Source: Bacteroidales bacterium
Lineage (GTDB): Bacteria > Bacteroidota > Bacteroidia > Bacteroidales > UBA3824
Length of the DNA stretch: 5,724 nucleotides
Assembly (NCBI GenBank): GCA_017543645.1
Contig: JAFYFR010000052.1
Coordinates: 1 to 5,724, forward strand
Reading direction: 5' to 3'
In this document: piece by piece, positions 1 to 5,724 of the stretch
Position numbering within the stretch: position 1 is the stretch's first letter
Layout: each line of letters begins with the position of its first letter
Made by a program: the position numbers and the translations under genes
The notes under the pieces: generated by a model
Seen by the model: the letters and a program-made list of their open reading frames with translations, nothing else
Database searches by the model: none
Told to the model about the DNA's origin: nothing

Positions 1-470
1 ATGCCTTTTTTGCGGCCGAGGATGAAGGCAGGACGGCACACGTGCCATTTGTGCAGCTTTATTGACGTGTAGATGCCTACTTTGGCAAGACGGATGGGAT
101 AGAGGTGGCACGAGATGGGTTTGCGCCATGTGGTACGGCCTTCCAAGAAGGCTTTTTCGTAGGCGCAGAAAGTGATGCCATTTTCTTGATACGAGTAGGC
201 GCACTCTGCATTATTATATAAAGGTGTAACAAGGTCGTTGTCGGTGTCTTTTACTGCGAAACCCTGCTGCTCCACGGCTTGGATGTTGGCTTCGGGCATG
301 TATTCGCGGGCGGCGGGATAGTTTTGCTCGAGGATTTCCACCTCTTCGTAGTCTAACGGTGCGCCGCTGTCGCCCTCTACGCAGCAAGTGCCTACGCAGG
401 CGGCGATGTCGCAGCAAAATTTTTCGGTAAAGATGTCTTCGCTTATAAGTTTGTCGCCGATAATAATCAT
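1..470 (-). CDS. DUF3109 family cysteine-cluster protein, C-terminus cut by window edge
   Basis: Reading leftward from ATG at 470-468, the frame stays open for 156 codons to the left edge with no stop. The protein begins MIIIGDKLISEDIFTEKFCC and has a dense cysteine cluster, CCDIAACVGTCC (residues 19-30), followed by VEGDSGAPL. Further conserved-looking pieces are DLVTPL (79-84), ECAY (89-92), Cys102, and KPISCHLYPIR (117-127) with Cys145 behind it. I recognise this as the DUF3109 pattern, a family common in Bacteroidota, usually somewhat under 200 residues, so roughly 30 residues are probably missing. The cysteine spacing resembles the CxxxCxxxCC type of putative zinc- or iron-binding proteins (YkgJ-like), so metal binding is a reasonable inference, but no reaction is known. 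It begins 31 bp after the rnc stop with no terminator between, so it is probably co-transcribed with rnc. No signal peptide or membrane segment is visible. The start has no Shine-Dalgarno sequence, only A/T-rich DNA upstream. Confidence 0.88.
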   Translation of the reverse strand, partial: MIIIGDKLISEDIFTEKFCCDIAACVGTCCVEGDSGAPLDYEEVEILEQNYPAAREYMPEANIQAVEQQGFAVKDTDNDLVTPLYNNAECAYSYQENGITFCAYEKAFLEGRTTWRKPISCHLYPIRLAKVGIYTSIKLHKWHVCRPAFILGRKKG

Positions 471-501
471 GATATAAGTTATATGTATGATTATGAGATT
501 G

Positions 502-1218
502 TTATTTTATCTTATTTAAAGCAACTTTTGAGGCTTTCTGTTCGGCTTCTTTTTTGGAGATGCCTATGCCAGAACCATAAATTTCGCCGTTGATATGCAC
601 ATACGACAGGAAATATTTGCTGCCAGGTGATTCCACGTCGGTAACAAACTCTATTTCGTGTTTGTTTTTCTGCACCCACTCGATGAGCTGGCTCTTGAAA
701 TTGGTGTTGTTATGTTCTAACTCAAAGATGTTGAGGTATCTGGGCATAATGCGCTTGATGATGAACTTGCCAGCCACTTTGAAACCTCTGTCTAAGTATA
801 CCGCGCCGAGAAACGCCTCGAATGCATCGCCGTAGAGGTGAATGTTGGTAATGTTGTGCTTTACACTGGTTTTCACGAGCTTGTCTAATCCGATGTGCTT
901 GCTCAGCTCCGTGAGGTTCTCGCCGTTGACGATACGTGCGCGGAGCTGAGTAAGAAATCCCTCTTGTTCGTTGGTGAAACGGTTGTAGAGGTATTCGCCA
1001 ATGAGGAGGTCGAGCACCGAGTCGCCGAGAAACTCAAGACGTTCGTTGTTGATAAGGAATCCGTTTTTGGTGCGAGTGGAAACAGAGCGGTGGATAAGCG
1101 CGGTTTTGTATAAGTCTAAATGGTAAGGGTAAAAACCGGTAATCCGTCTGATTTGACGTGCGAGGGTTTTGTCTGAACTGAACAGATATTTTATAAACGC
1201 CGCTATGTTTTTGAACAC
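502..1218 (-). CDS. rnc: Ribonuclease III
   Basis: Encodes 238 residues, the normal size for bacterial RNase III, which cuts double-stranded RNA during rRNA maturation and mRNA turnover in the cytoplasm. The family signature NERLEFLGDSVLDLLI lies at residues 58-73. All six acidic positions expected from the E. coli enzyme are present: Glu59, Glu62, Asp66, Glu86 (in EGFLTQLRA), Asp131 and Glu134 (in GDAFEAF). A double-stranded RNA-binding domain fills about 172-238, with the closing GISKKEAEQKASKVAL helix. The start is GTG at 1218-1216. No in-frame ATG exists before residue 158, and an in-frame stop lies at 1233-1231, so the GTG is the only conventional start that keeps the whole N-terminal domain. 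No Shine-Dalgarno sequence is visible. A terminator hairpin stands about 20 bp upstream, between fabF and this gene, and no clear promoter was found, so expression is probably by read-through from acpP-fabF. The DUF3109 gene follows after 31 bp. Confidence 0.96.
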   Translation of the reverse strand: MFKNIAAFIKYLFSSDKTLARQIRRITGFYPYHLDLYKTALIHRSVSTRTKNGFLINNERLEFLGDSVLDLLIGEYLYNRFTNEQEGFLTQLRARIVNGENLTELSKHIGLDKLVKTSVKHNITNIHLYGDAFEAFLGAVYLDRGFKVAGKFIIKRIMPRYLNIFELEHNNTNFKSQLIEWVQKNKHEIEFVTDVESPGSKYFLSYVHINGEIYGSGIGISKKEAEQKASKVALNKIK

Positions 1219-1232
1219 TTGGATAAAAATTT

Positions 1233-1270
1233 AAAAAAAATGTCCGGACGTTTTTTGTCCGAACATTTTT
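1233..1270 (-). terminator. Intrinsic terminator after fabF, directly upstream of rnc
   Basis: A 10-bp stem is formed by 1257-1266 and 1240-1249, with a 7-base A-rich loop in the leftward RNA, followed by a run of eight T on the minus strand (1240-1233, the first T closing the stem). On the minus strand every position pairs, including one G-U wobble (1262 with 1244). On the plus strand that position is a C-A mismatch, so the structure is built for leftward transcripts, meaning those coming from fabF. It begins 10 bp past the fabF stop and its T run ends 14 bp before the rnc GTG start. It is either a partial terminator tuning rnc expression or the end of the acpP-fabF message. Confidence 0.85.
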
Positions 1271-1280
1271 GATTTGCTTA

Positions 1281-2534
1281 TTAGATTTTTTTGAAAACTA
1301 CCGATGCGTTGTGTCCGCCGAATCCGAATGTGTTGTTGAGCGCGGCTCTGATGTCTCGCTGTTTTGCCACATTGGGCGTTATGTCGAGCTTCGGGTCGAT
1401 ATGCGGATCGGGATTCTGGAAGTTGATTGTTGGCGGAACAGTGTTGTTGAGCATTGCAAGCACGCAGGCAATTGATTCAACTACTCCTGCGCCTCCGAGA
1501 AGGTGCCCTGTCATGGATTTTGTGCTGCTGATGCTGAGCTTGTAGGCATAGTCGCCAAAAACCTGCTGTATGGCTTTTGCTTCTGCAATGTCGCCGAGGC
1601 CGGTAGATGTGCCGTGGACGTTTACATAGTCGATGTCTTCGGGCGAGAGACCTGCGTCTTCGATGGCGAGTTTCATTACAGCAGCCGCTCCTCTGCCTTC
1701 GGGGTGGGGCGCGGTGATGTGGTGGGCGTCGGCGGTGAGTCCGCTTCCTGCCAGTTCGCAGAGGATGTTTGCGCCACGGGCTTTTGCGTGTTCGTATTCC
1801 TCAAGGATTATACATCCGCCGCCTTCGGCAATAACGAATCCGTCGCGGGTGGCGTCGAAGGGACGCGATGCGGTCTTGTAGTTGTCGTTGTTGGTGGAGA
1901 GAGCTTTCATGGAGTTGAAACCTGCCACTGCAGCCACTCCTACTGGCGATTCTGAACCGCCTGTTACTATGATGTCGGCTTTGCCAAGGCGCACGTAGTT
2001 GAATGCGTCGATTATGGCGTTGGTAGACGATGCGCATGCCGACACTGTGGTGAAGTTGGGGCCACGGAGGTCGTACTTCATGCTGATGTGTCCGGGAGCA
2101 ATGTCGCTGATCATCTTGGGAATGAAGAAGGGGCTGAAGCGTGGCGATCCGTCGCCCTGACAAAACTGCTCAACCTCTTCGGTAAGGGTGTTGATGCCGC
2201 CGATGCCCGAACCCCAGATAACTCCGGCACGGTTGTGGTCGAAACTCTCGGGAGTAAGACCGCTGTTTTTCCATGCTTCGTCGGCAGCAATTAGGGCAAA
2301 CTTGGCAAACAGGTCGAGGCGACCAGTCTCTTTCTTGTTGAAAAACTGGGCGTCAATCTCTTCAAAGTTTTTTACTTCGCAAGCAAACCGAGTCTTAAAT
2401 TTTTCGGGATTAAAACGGGTAATCGGACCTGCGCCGCTTACACCGGATTTTAAACTTTCCCAAAACTCGGTTATATTATGGCCAATGGGGTTGATTGTCC
2501 CCATGCCGGTAACGACTACTCGTTTTAATTCCAT
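1281..2534 (-). CDS. fabF: Beta-ketoacyl-[acyl-carrier-protein] synthase II
   Basis: Encodes 417 residues, the usual FabF length. The enzyme condenses malonyl-ACP with a growing acyl-ACP, the elongation step of type II fatty acid synthesis in the cytoplasm. The catalytic triad is visible: Cys167 in VSACASSTNAI, His307 in NVHGTSTGLGD, and His344 in STKSMTGHLLGGAG with the accompanying Lys339. The glycine-rich C-terminal loop FGFGGHN (403-409) contains the expected gating Phe405. The N-terminus MELKRVVVTGMG is the standard family start. The frame is open upstream to a TTG at 2573, but using it would overlap acpP by 29 bp and add a low-complexity Asn/Lys leader, so ATG at 2534 is preferred. The gene starts 10 bp after the acpP stop, so the two are surely co-transcribed; AcpP supplies the substrate carrier. 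The upstream stretch is A/T-rich without a Shine-Dalgarno sequence. One oddity is Gly312 after HGTST, where most FabF proteins have proline. A terminator hairpin follows the stop. Confidence 0.97.
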   Translation of the reverse strand: MELKRVVVTGMGTINPIGHNITEFWESLKSGVSGAGPITRFNPEKFKTRFACEVKNFEEIDAQFFNKKETGRLDLFAKFALIAADEAWKNSGLTPESFDHNRAGVIWGSGIGGINTLTEEVEQFCQGDGSPRFSPFFIPKMISDIAPGHISMKYDLRGPNFTTVSACASSTNAIIDAFNYVRLGKADIIVTGGSESPVGVAAVAGFNSMKALSTNNDNYKTASRPFDATRDGFVIAEGGGCIILEEYEHAKARGANILCELAGSGLTADAHHITAPHPEGRGAAAVMKLAIEDAGLSPEDIDYVNVHGTSTGLGDIAEAKAIQQVFGDYAYKLSISSTKSMTGHLLGGAGVVESIACVLAMLNNTVPPTINFQNPDPHIDPKLDITPNVAKQRDIRAALNNTFGFGGHNASVVFKKI

Positions 2535-2544
2535 AAAAAAATTA

Positions 2545-2784
2545 TTATTTTTGTTGGTTTTCGATGTATTCAATTGCTTGGCCTACTGTCGCGATTTTTT
2601 CAGCCTGATCGTCGGGGATGGAGATGTTGAACTCTTTTTCGAACTGCATGATAAGTTCTACTGTATCAAGAGAATCTGCTCCGAGGTCGTTGGTGAAGCT
2701 GGCTTCGTCGGTTACTTCGGCTTCGTCTACACCTAATTTCTCAACAATGATTTCTTTTACTTTTTTCTTAATGTCTTCTGTCAT
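2545..2784 (-). CDS. acpP: Acyl carrier protein
   Basis: A 79-residue, strongly acidic small protein of the normal ACP length. The phosphopantetheine attachment motif [12 protein letters not shown] spans residues 35-46, with Ser38 as the residue that receives 4'-phosphopantetheine from ACP synthase. The remaining helices fit the four-helix ACP fold: a Lys/Glu-rich first helix (about 3-16) and a last helix around 67-76. It carries acyl intermediates as thioesters for the fatty acid synthesis enzymes, including the FabF encoded 10 bp downstream. It is the first gene of the leftward cluster, preceded by an A/T-rich region with a possible Bacteroidota-type promoter. The ATG at 2784-2782 is well placed; the sequence just upstream is A/T-rich with no Shine-Dalgarno motif. 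Confidence 0.97.
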   Translation of the reverse strand: MTEDIKKKVKEIIVEKLGVDEAEVTDEASFTNDLGADSLDTVELIMQFEKEFNISIPDDQAEKIATVGQAIEYIENQQK

Positions 2785-2837
2785 GATAACAAATTTTTAA
2801 AAATTAAACTTCGATTTTCCTTTTTTAAAATTCGCTG

Positions 2838-2868
2838 CAAAGAAAATAATTTTAGACCGAAAAAAAAA
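2838..2868 (-). promoter_or_regulatory. Possible promoter for acpP-fabF
   Basis: On the minus strand, TTTCTTTG (2845-2838) matches the Bacteroides -7 consensus TAnnTTTG except at its second base. About 20 bp further upstream, where TTTG would be expected as the -33 element, lies only a T run (2869-2860). Transcription would begin near 2831, giving a leader of about 45-50 bases before acpP. This is the best candidate in the region, but it is weak and rests on position and partial consensus only. Confidence 0.28.
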
Positions 2869-2940
2869 ATAAATTTGTAATTAATTGATTGTTAAAATAT
2901 TATTTTTCGACAATATCTTTCTACCCCTTTAAGAGCGGTA

Positions 2941-2965
2941 TTTGGAAGATTTTTAGATATATTTG
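2941..2965 (+). promoter_or_regulatory. Probable promoter for purN (Bacteroidota type)
   Basis: TATATTTG at 2958-2965 is a perfect match to the Bacteroides -7 consensus TAnnTTTG. A TTTG at 2941-2944 could serve as the -33 element, but the gap of 13 bp is clearly shorter than the usual 19-21 bp, so that half is doubtful. Transcription would begin about 2970-2973, leaving a leader of roughly 20 bases before the purN ATG at 2993. The position also argues against the in-frame TTG at 2963, which lies inside this box. Confidence 0.5.
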
Positions 2966-2992
2966 CGGAGTAATTTTGGTAAAAAAAATTTT

Positions 2993-3568
2993 ATGTGGAA
3001 TCTAACTATTTTTGCCTCGGGCAACGGCTCTAATGCCGAGAATATTTTTAATTATTTTAAAAACAGTAACTTAGTGCGTGTTGGACTTGTTATTACTGAC
3101 AATCCAAAGGCTTTTGTGATACAGCGCTGCCGTAAATTTTCGGTGCCGTGTTTAGTGCTTTCGCAGCGTCTTTTGACCGACAGCGACTTTATGCTCGGCG
3201 TTCTGCGCGATTTCCGTACCAACTTTATCGTGCTTTCGGGCTATATCAAATTGGTGCCTGACTATATCGTGGCGGCTTTCGACCATAGAATTGTCAACAT
3301 ACACCCGTCGCTGCTTCCCAAACACGGCGGAAAGGGCATGTACGGTATGCGTGTGCATCAGAGTGTTATCGATAGCGGCGACAAGGAGAGCGGTATCACC
3401 GTTCATTATGTGGATAATTTTTACGACAACGGTTCGGTTATTTTCCAGGCGAAAGTGGCTGTAGAACCCGGCGACACTCCCGAATCGCTTGCCGAAAAAG
3501 TTCATGCGCTTGAATATCAATACTATCCAAAGGTTATTGAGGATACTGTGAAACAGGTGCTCGGATAA
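2993..3568 (+). CDS. purN: Phosphoribosylglycinamide formyltransferase (GART)
   Basis: Encodes 191 residues, the usual PurN size. The enzyme transfers a formyl group from 10-formyltetrahydrofolate to glycinamide ribonucleotide, the third step of de novo purine synthesis. The N-terminal phosphate-binding segment is ASGNGSNAENI (8-18). The catalytic residues known from E. coli PurN map to Asn102 and His104 in NIHPSLLP (102-109) and Asp145 in HYVDNFYDNG (138-147). The segment GGKGMYG (112-118) replaces the PGLHTH of E. coli, as is usual in Bacteroidota. ATG at 2993 gives the normal family start (MWNLTIFASGNGSN). A TTG at 2963 would add ten residues but overlaps the -7 promoter box, so it is rejected. 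The gene diverges from acpP across about 210 bp and is followed after 29 bp by the peptidase gene, probably on the same transcript since no terminator lies between them. Confidence 0.95.
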   Translation: MWNLTIFASGNGSNAENIFNYFKNSNLVRVGLVITDNPKAFVIQRCRKFSVPCLVLSQRLLTDSDFMLGVLRDFRTNFIVLSGYIKLVPDYIVAAFDHRIVNIHPSLLPKHGGKGMYGMRVHQSVIDSGDKESGITVHYVDNFYDNGSVIFQAKVAVEPGDTPESLAEKVHALEYQYYPKVIEDTVKQVLG

Positions 3569-3590
3569 TTTCTGCACATTATAATATATT

Positions 3591-3594
3591 AAGG
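3591..3594 (+). promoter_or_regulatory. Shine-Dalgarno-like AAGG bearing on the peptidase start
   Basis: AAGG lies only 3 bases before the ATG at 3598 but 9 bases before a second in-frame ATG at 3604. If this site is used, the spacing favours 3604, which would shorten the signal peptide by two residues (MLKGFF rather than MRMLKGFF). Bacteroidota often do without such sites, so the first ATG cannot be excluded. Confidence 0.3.
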
Positions 3595-3597
3595 TGT

Positions 3598-5463
3598 ATG
3601 AGAATGTTGAAGGGATTTTTTTTATGCCTGATGATGGCGTATACAGTCTTTGCCGAAGCAAAGAGCGAGTTTGCCGACGTGGATCTCAGTTTTGTGCGGA
3701 TAGGTCTGTCGGTTGATCCGGGCGTGAGGTTCATCTCGGGCAATGTTACGCAGTGTTTTTCGCTTAAAAACAAGTATTCTAAAAATCTTCCTCTGCTGCT
3801 TCAGCTCAGCGACTCACTTAAAGTTACGAGTGTGAACAATGCCGGTAAAGAATTGTTGTACAGTCATAAGGGTGATTCGCTAATTATTTTCCCGAGAGAT
3901 TTTTGGGGTCTGTACGATTCGGTTAACGTGGTTTATTCGGGTGTGCCAGAATCTACTGGTTTTGGGTCGGTGGTGTTTCGCAAGCACGAAGGTGTTCCTA
4001 TTTTTTGGACAATGTCGGCACCGTATGGCGCAAAAGACTGGTTTCCTTGCCGTCAGATACTTACCGACAAGTACGATTCTGTTCAGGTTATTGTGGATTG
4101 TCCGCAGCAGTACCGTGGAGTGTCGAACGGCGCGATTGTTTCTGATACAGTAGTGGGCGGCAAACGCATTACTAATTGGTTTCATAGACATCCATGCGCC
4201 TTTTACCTTATAGCTATTGCTGTTACCAATTATCGTGAGTGTCAAGAATATATAAAACTTTCCAACGGTGATTCGGTGCTGTTTGTCAATTATGTCTTTC
4301 CCGAAAGATACGAACAATGCCGCAAACGTACTTCAAAACTTATTCCAGCTTTCAAGGCTCTATGCGACACTTTTGGTATCTACCCTTTTGCCGACGAGAA
4401 ATACGGTCAGGCTCAGTTCCTGTGGAGCGGAGGTATGGAAAACCAGACTATCACTTTTATTTCGGATTTTCGTGTGCATCTTATGATTCACGAACTTGCC
4501 CATCAATGGTTTGGCAATACTATTACGTGCAGCTCGTGGCACGACATCTGGATTAACGAGGGTTTTGCCGAATATTGCGAGGGTCTCACGCGAGAAATGG
4601 GCGTAGGACACAACTCCGACCCTGTGGGCTGGCGCAAGAGCAAAATCTATTCTGCATCTGCCAATCCTTACGGCTCTATTTATGTCAACGACACCACTCA
4701 GCTGTGGGATATTTTCAACACCGATCTCACCTACGACAAAGGTGCAATGCTGCTGCACATGCTCAGAACAGAACTTGGCGACAATACTTTTTTCAACAGC
4801 CTTAAATATTTTATAAAGTACTCGCGTCATAGGTTTGGAAATGCCTCCGCGCAAGATTTTTTCTCGTTTGTTAACGATTTTTCAGGACAGGATTACAATT
4901 GGTTTTTCGACCAGTGGTACTACGGTCGCGGAACACCTGTTTACCGTGTTTTATGGGATCAGAGCAATGACAAGCTGTTGAATATCAAAGTAGAACAAGG
5001 TAGAACAGATTCTACCATGGGTTTTTTCCGTGCCAAAATACCGTTGACGATATGCGGTGCGGCTGGCGAGAGCGTTTTTGTGAGGTTTAATAATACTATT
5101 GAAAATCAGTTTTTTACCTTCGACCCGGGGTTTGAAGTATCAGCTGTTGTTTTTGACCCATATGGCGACATTTTGTCGTGGGGAAGCGTTACTAAAGAGG
5201 AAAAATTCACTACCGACAGCGGACTTAAAATTCGTAATAAAAAAGATAAACTACTTGTAAGTGTTTCTAATTCAGAAGTTTTTTCTGATTATTTTATCAA
5301 AAGCTTTAAGTTGTCAACTGTGGCATCAGGCAAGATAGGCAACGACGGACGTGCCACAATCGATCTCCGCCATATTCCATCGGGAGAGTATTACATCGCC
5401 TTGGAGGGGAACGGTTATTACGCCAAGAAAGTTAGCGTTGGCAAACGGGAGGGAAAAAAATAA
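3598..5463 (+). CDS. Secreted M1-family zinc aminopeptidase with sorting-domain-like C-terminus
   Basis: Encodes 621 residues. A signal peptide covers about 1-21 (hydrophobic core FFLCLMMAYTVFA; cleavage likely after Ala19 or Ala21; no lipobox). A beta-rich M1 N-terminal domain follows, including PYGAKDWFPCRQILTDKYDS (142-161). The exopeptidase motif GGMEN is at 278-282, and the zinc site HELAH (298-302) is followed 18 residues later by Glu321 in NEGFAEY, giving His298, His302 and Glu321 as metal ligands and Glu299 as the catalytic base. Tyr379 in LTYDKGAMLLH matches the transition-state tyrosine. A helical region runs to about 440, then a beta-rich segment to about 530. The tail (about 542-616), with TIDLRHIPSGEYYIAL and KKVSVGK, resembles a type IX secretion sorting domain, though no clear PNP motif is seen. 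It probably trims N-terminal residues from peptides outside the inner membrane. The true start may be ATG 3604. It lies 29 bp after purN, and its stop overlaps the terminator. Confidence 0.92.
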   Translation: MRMLKGFFLCLMMAYTVFAEAKSEFADVDLSFVRIGLSVDPGVRFISGNVTQCFSLKNKYSKNLPLLLQLSDSLKVTSVNNAGKELLYSHKGDSLIIFPRDFWGLYDSVNVVYSGVPESTGFGSVVFRKHEGVPIFWTMSAPYGAKDWFPCRQILTDKYDSVQVIVDCPQQYRGVSNGAIVSDTVVGGKRITNWFHRHPCAFYLIAIAVTNYRECQEYIKLSNGDSVLFVNYVFPERYEQCRKRTSKLIPAFKALCDTFGIYPFADEKYGQAQFLWSGGMENQTITFISDFRVHLMIHELAHQWFGNTITCSSWHDIWINEGFAEYCEGLTREMGVGHNSDPVGWRKSKIYSASANPYGSIYVNDTTQLWDIFNTDLTYDKGAMLLHMLRTELGDNTFFNSLKYFIKYSRHRFGNASAQDFFSFVNDFSGQDYNWFFDQWYYGRGTPVYRVLWDQSNDKLLNIKVEQGRTDSTMGFFRAKIPLTICGAAGESVFVRFNNTIENQFFTFDPGFEVSAVVFDPYGDILSWGSVTKEEKFTTDSGLKIRNKKDKLLVSVSNSEVFSDYFIKSFKLSTVASGKIGNDGRATIDLRHIPSGEYYIALEGNGYYAKKVSVGKREGKK

Positions 5464-5499
5464 AAAAACGAGTTATGAAACTTTCATAACTCGTTTTTT
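5462..5499. terminator. Bidirectional terminator between the convergent peptidase and trpS genes
   Basis: A perfect inverted repeat: CGAGTTATGAAA (5469-5480), a single central C (5481), then TTTCATAACTCG (5482-5493). It is flanked by seven A (5462-5468) and six T (5494-5499), so each strand shows a stem followed by a T run. Folding would leave a small loop of 3-5 bases in the middle. The A run contains the last bases of the peptidase stop codon, and the T run ends 2 bp before the trpS stop, so one element ends both genes. Confidence 0.93.
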
Positions 5500-5501
5500 G
5501 T

Positions 5502-5724
5502 CTATTTAAATCCAATAATCTGTCTAACTTCTTTAACTGTTTTTGCGGCTTGGACGCGGGCTTTTTCGGCGCCTTCGCGGGCTACGCGTTCAAGGTAGGC
5601 GTCGTCGTTGTAGATATCTTTGATGTGCTCGCGGATGGGGGCAACGGTGCGGATAATGTCTTCGGCAAGTTGCTTTTTGAGGTCGCCGTAGCGGATGGAG
5701 CAATCGTTCCAAGCGTTTTCAAAA
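5502..5724 (-). CDS. trpS: Tryptophan--tRNA ligase, C-terminal fragment (5' part beyond window)
   Basis: The last 73 codons of a leftward gene, ending in TAG at 5504-5502. The readable protein includes SIRYGDLKKQLAEDI (residues 9-23 of the fragment), RTVAPIREHI (25-34), YLERVAREGAEKAR (43-56) and the end VKEVRQIIGFK. This matches the C-terminal helices of class I tryptophanyl-tRNA synthetase, where a YGxxK segment, an API region and a GAEKAR helix are characteristic. The enzyme charges tRNA-Trp with tryptophan in the cytoplasm. The HIGH and KMSKS catalytic motifs lie beyond the right edge and cannot be checked. It converges on the peptidase gene, and a shared palindromic terminator begins 2 bp downstream of its stop. 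The identification rests on the tail alone, but the match is characteristic. Confidence 0.88.
   Translation of the reverse strand, partial: FENAWNDCSIRYGDLKKQLAEDIIRTVAPIREHIKDIYNDDAYLERVAREGAEKARVQAAKTVKEVRQIIGFK

Noticed and set aside
214..417. Arg-rich 67-codon frame on the minus strand
   Set aside because: It is an out-of-phase reading of the DUF3109 gene, which has clear family motifs in the other frame of the same strand.
471..501. Possible separate promoter or terminator between rnc and the DUF3109 gene
   Set aside because: The 31 bp are A/T-rich but contain neither a TAnnTTTG box nor a stem with a T run.
1503..1955. 150-codon plus-strand frame, rich in Cys and Val, antisense to fabF
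   Set aside because: Its composition is that of the reverse complement of fabF codons; no motif or independent start signal is seen.
2535..2573. Upstream TTG start extending fabF by 13 residues
   Set aside because: It would overlap acpP by 29 bp and adds an Asn/Lys-rich leader not found in FabF; MELKRVVVTG is the family start.
2188..2736. 182-codon open frame on the plus strand, antisense to fabF and acpP
   Set aside because: It is a by-product of codon use in two well-supported genes; the translation has no recognisable domain.
2921..2940. Short inverted repeat TACC...GGTA in the divergent region, considered as an operator
   Set aside because: Only four contiguous pairs with irregular neighbours, expected by chance in this length.
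2963..2992. Upstream TTG start extending purN by ten residues
   Set aside because: The TTG lies inside the perfect -7 promoter box, and the extension is absent from PurN proteins.
3152..3661. 169-codon minus-strand frame across the purN/peptidase boundary
   Set aside because: It is antisense to two confident genes and has no family features.
4360..4854. 164-codon minus-strand frame inside the peptidase gene
   Set aside because: It is antisense to the catalytic domain, where the plus frame has all M1 motifs.

Overview
The window looks like ordinary housekeeping chromosome from a member of the Bacteroidota, most likely Bacteroidales. Four things point there: the gene order acpP-fabF-rnc, protein families typical of the group (DUF3109, PurN with a GKGMYG segment, a secreted M1 peptidase with a sorting-domain-like tail), A/T-rich translation starts almost without Shine-Dalgarno sequences, and a perfect Bacteroides-type -7 box (TATATTTG) ahead of purN. 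No mobile element, CRISPR array, tRNA, rRNA or phage gene was seen.

Layout. A leftward cluster covers 2784 down to 1: acpP (acyl carrier protein), fabF (beta-ketoacyl-ACP synthase II), a hairpin terminator, rnc (RNase III, GTG start), then a DUF3109 cysteine-cluster protein cut by the left edge. An A/T-rich divergent region (2785-2992) holds the control signals for acpP leftward and purN rightward. The rightward pair is purN (glycinamide ribonucleotide formyltransferase), then, after 29 bp, a gene for an exported M1-family zinc aminopeptidase with a C-terminal tail resembling a type IX secretion sorting domain. A large perfect palindrome (5462-5499), acting as a terminator in both directions, separates it from the 3' end of trpS, which comes in leftward from the right edge.

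How the genes relate. AcpP carries the acyl chains that FabF elongates, so the first two genes form a fatty acid elongation unit. rnc is linked to acp/fab genes in many bacteria, but here a terminator sits directly upstream of it, suggesting reduced read-through expression. PurN works in purine synthesis and has no obvious functional link to the peptidase behind it.

I found no convincing new biological system. The points most worth a second look are the fabF/rnc terminator with the GTG start of rnc, the sorting-domain-like tail of the peptidase, the uncharacterised DUF3109 protein, and a proline-to-glycine change beside a FabF catalytic histidine.
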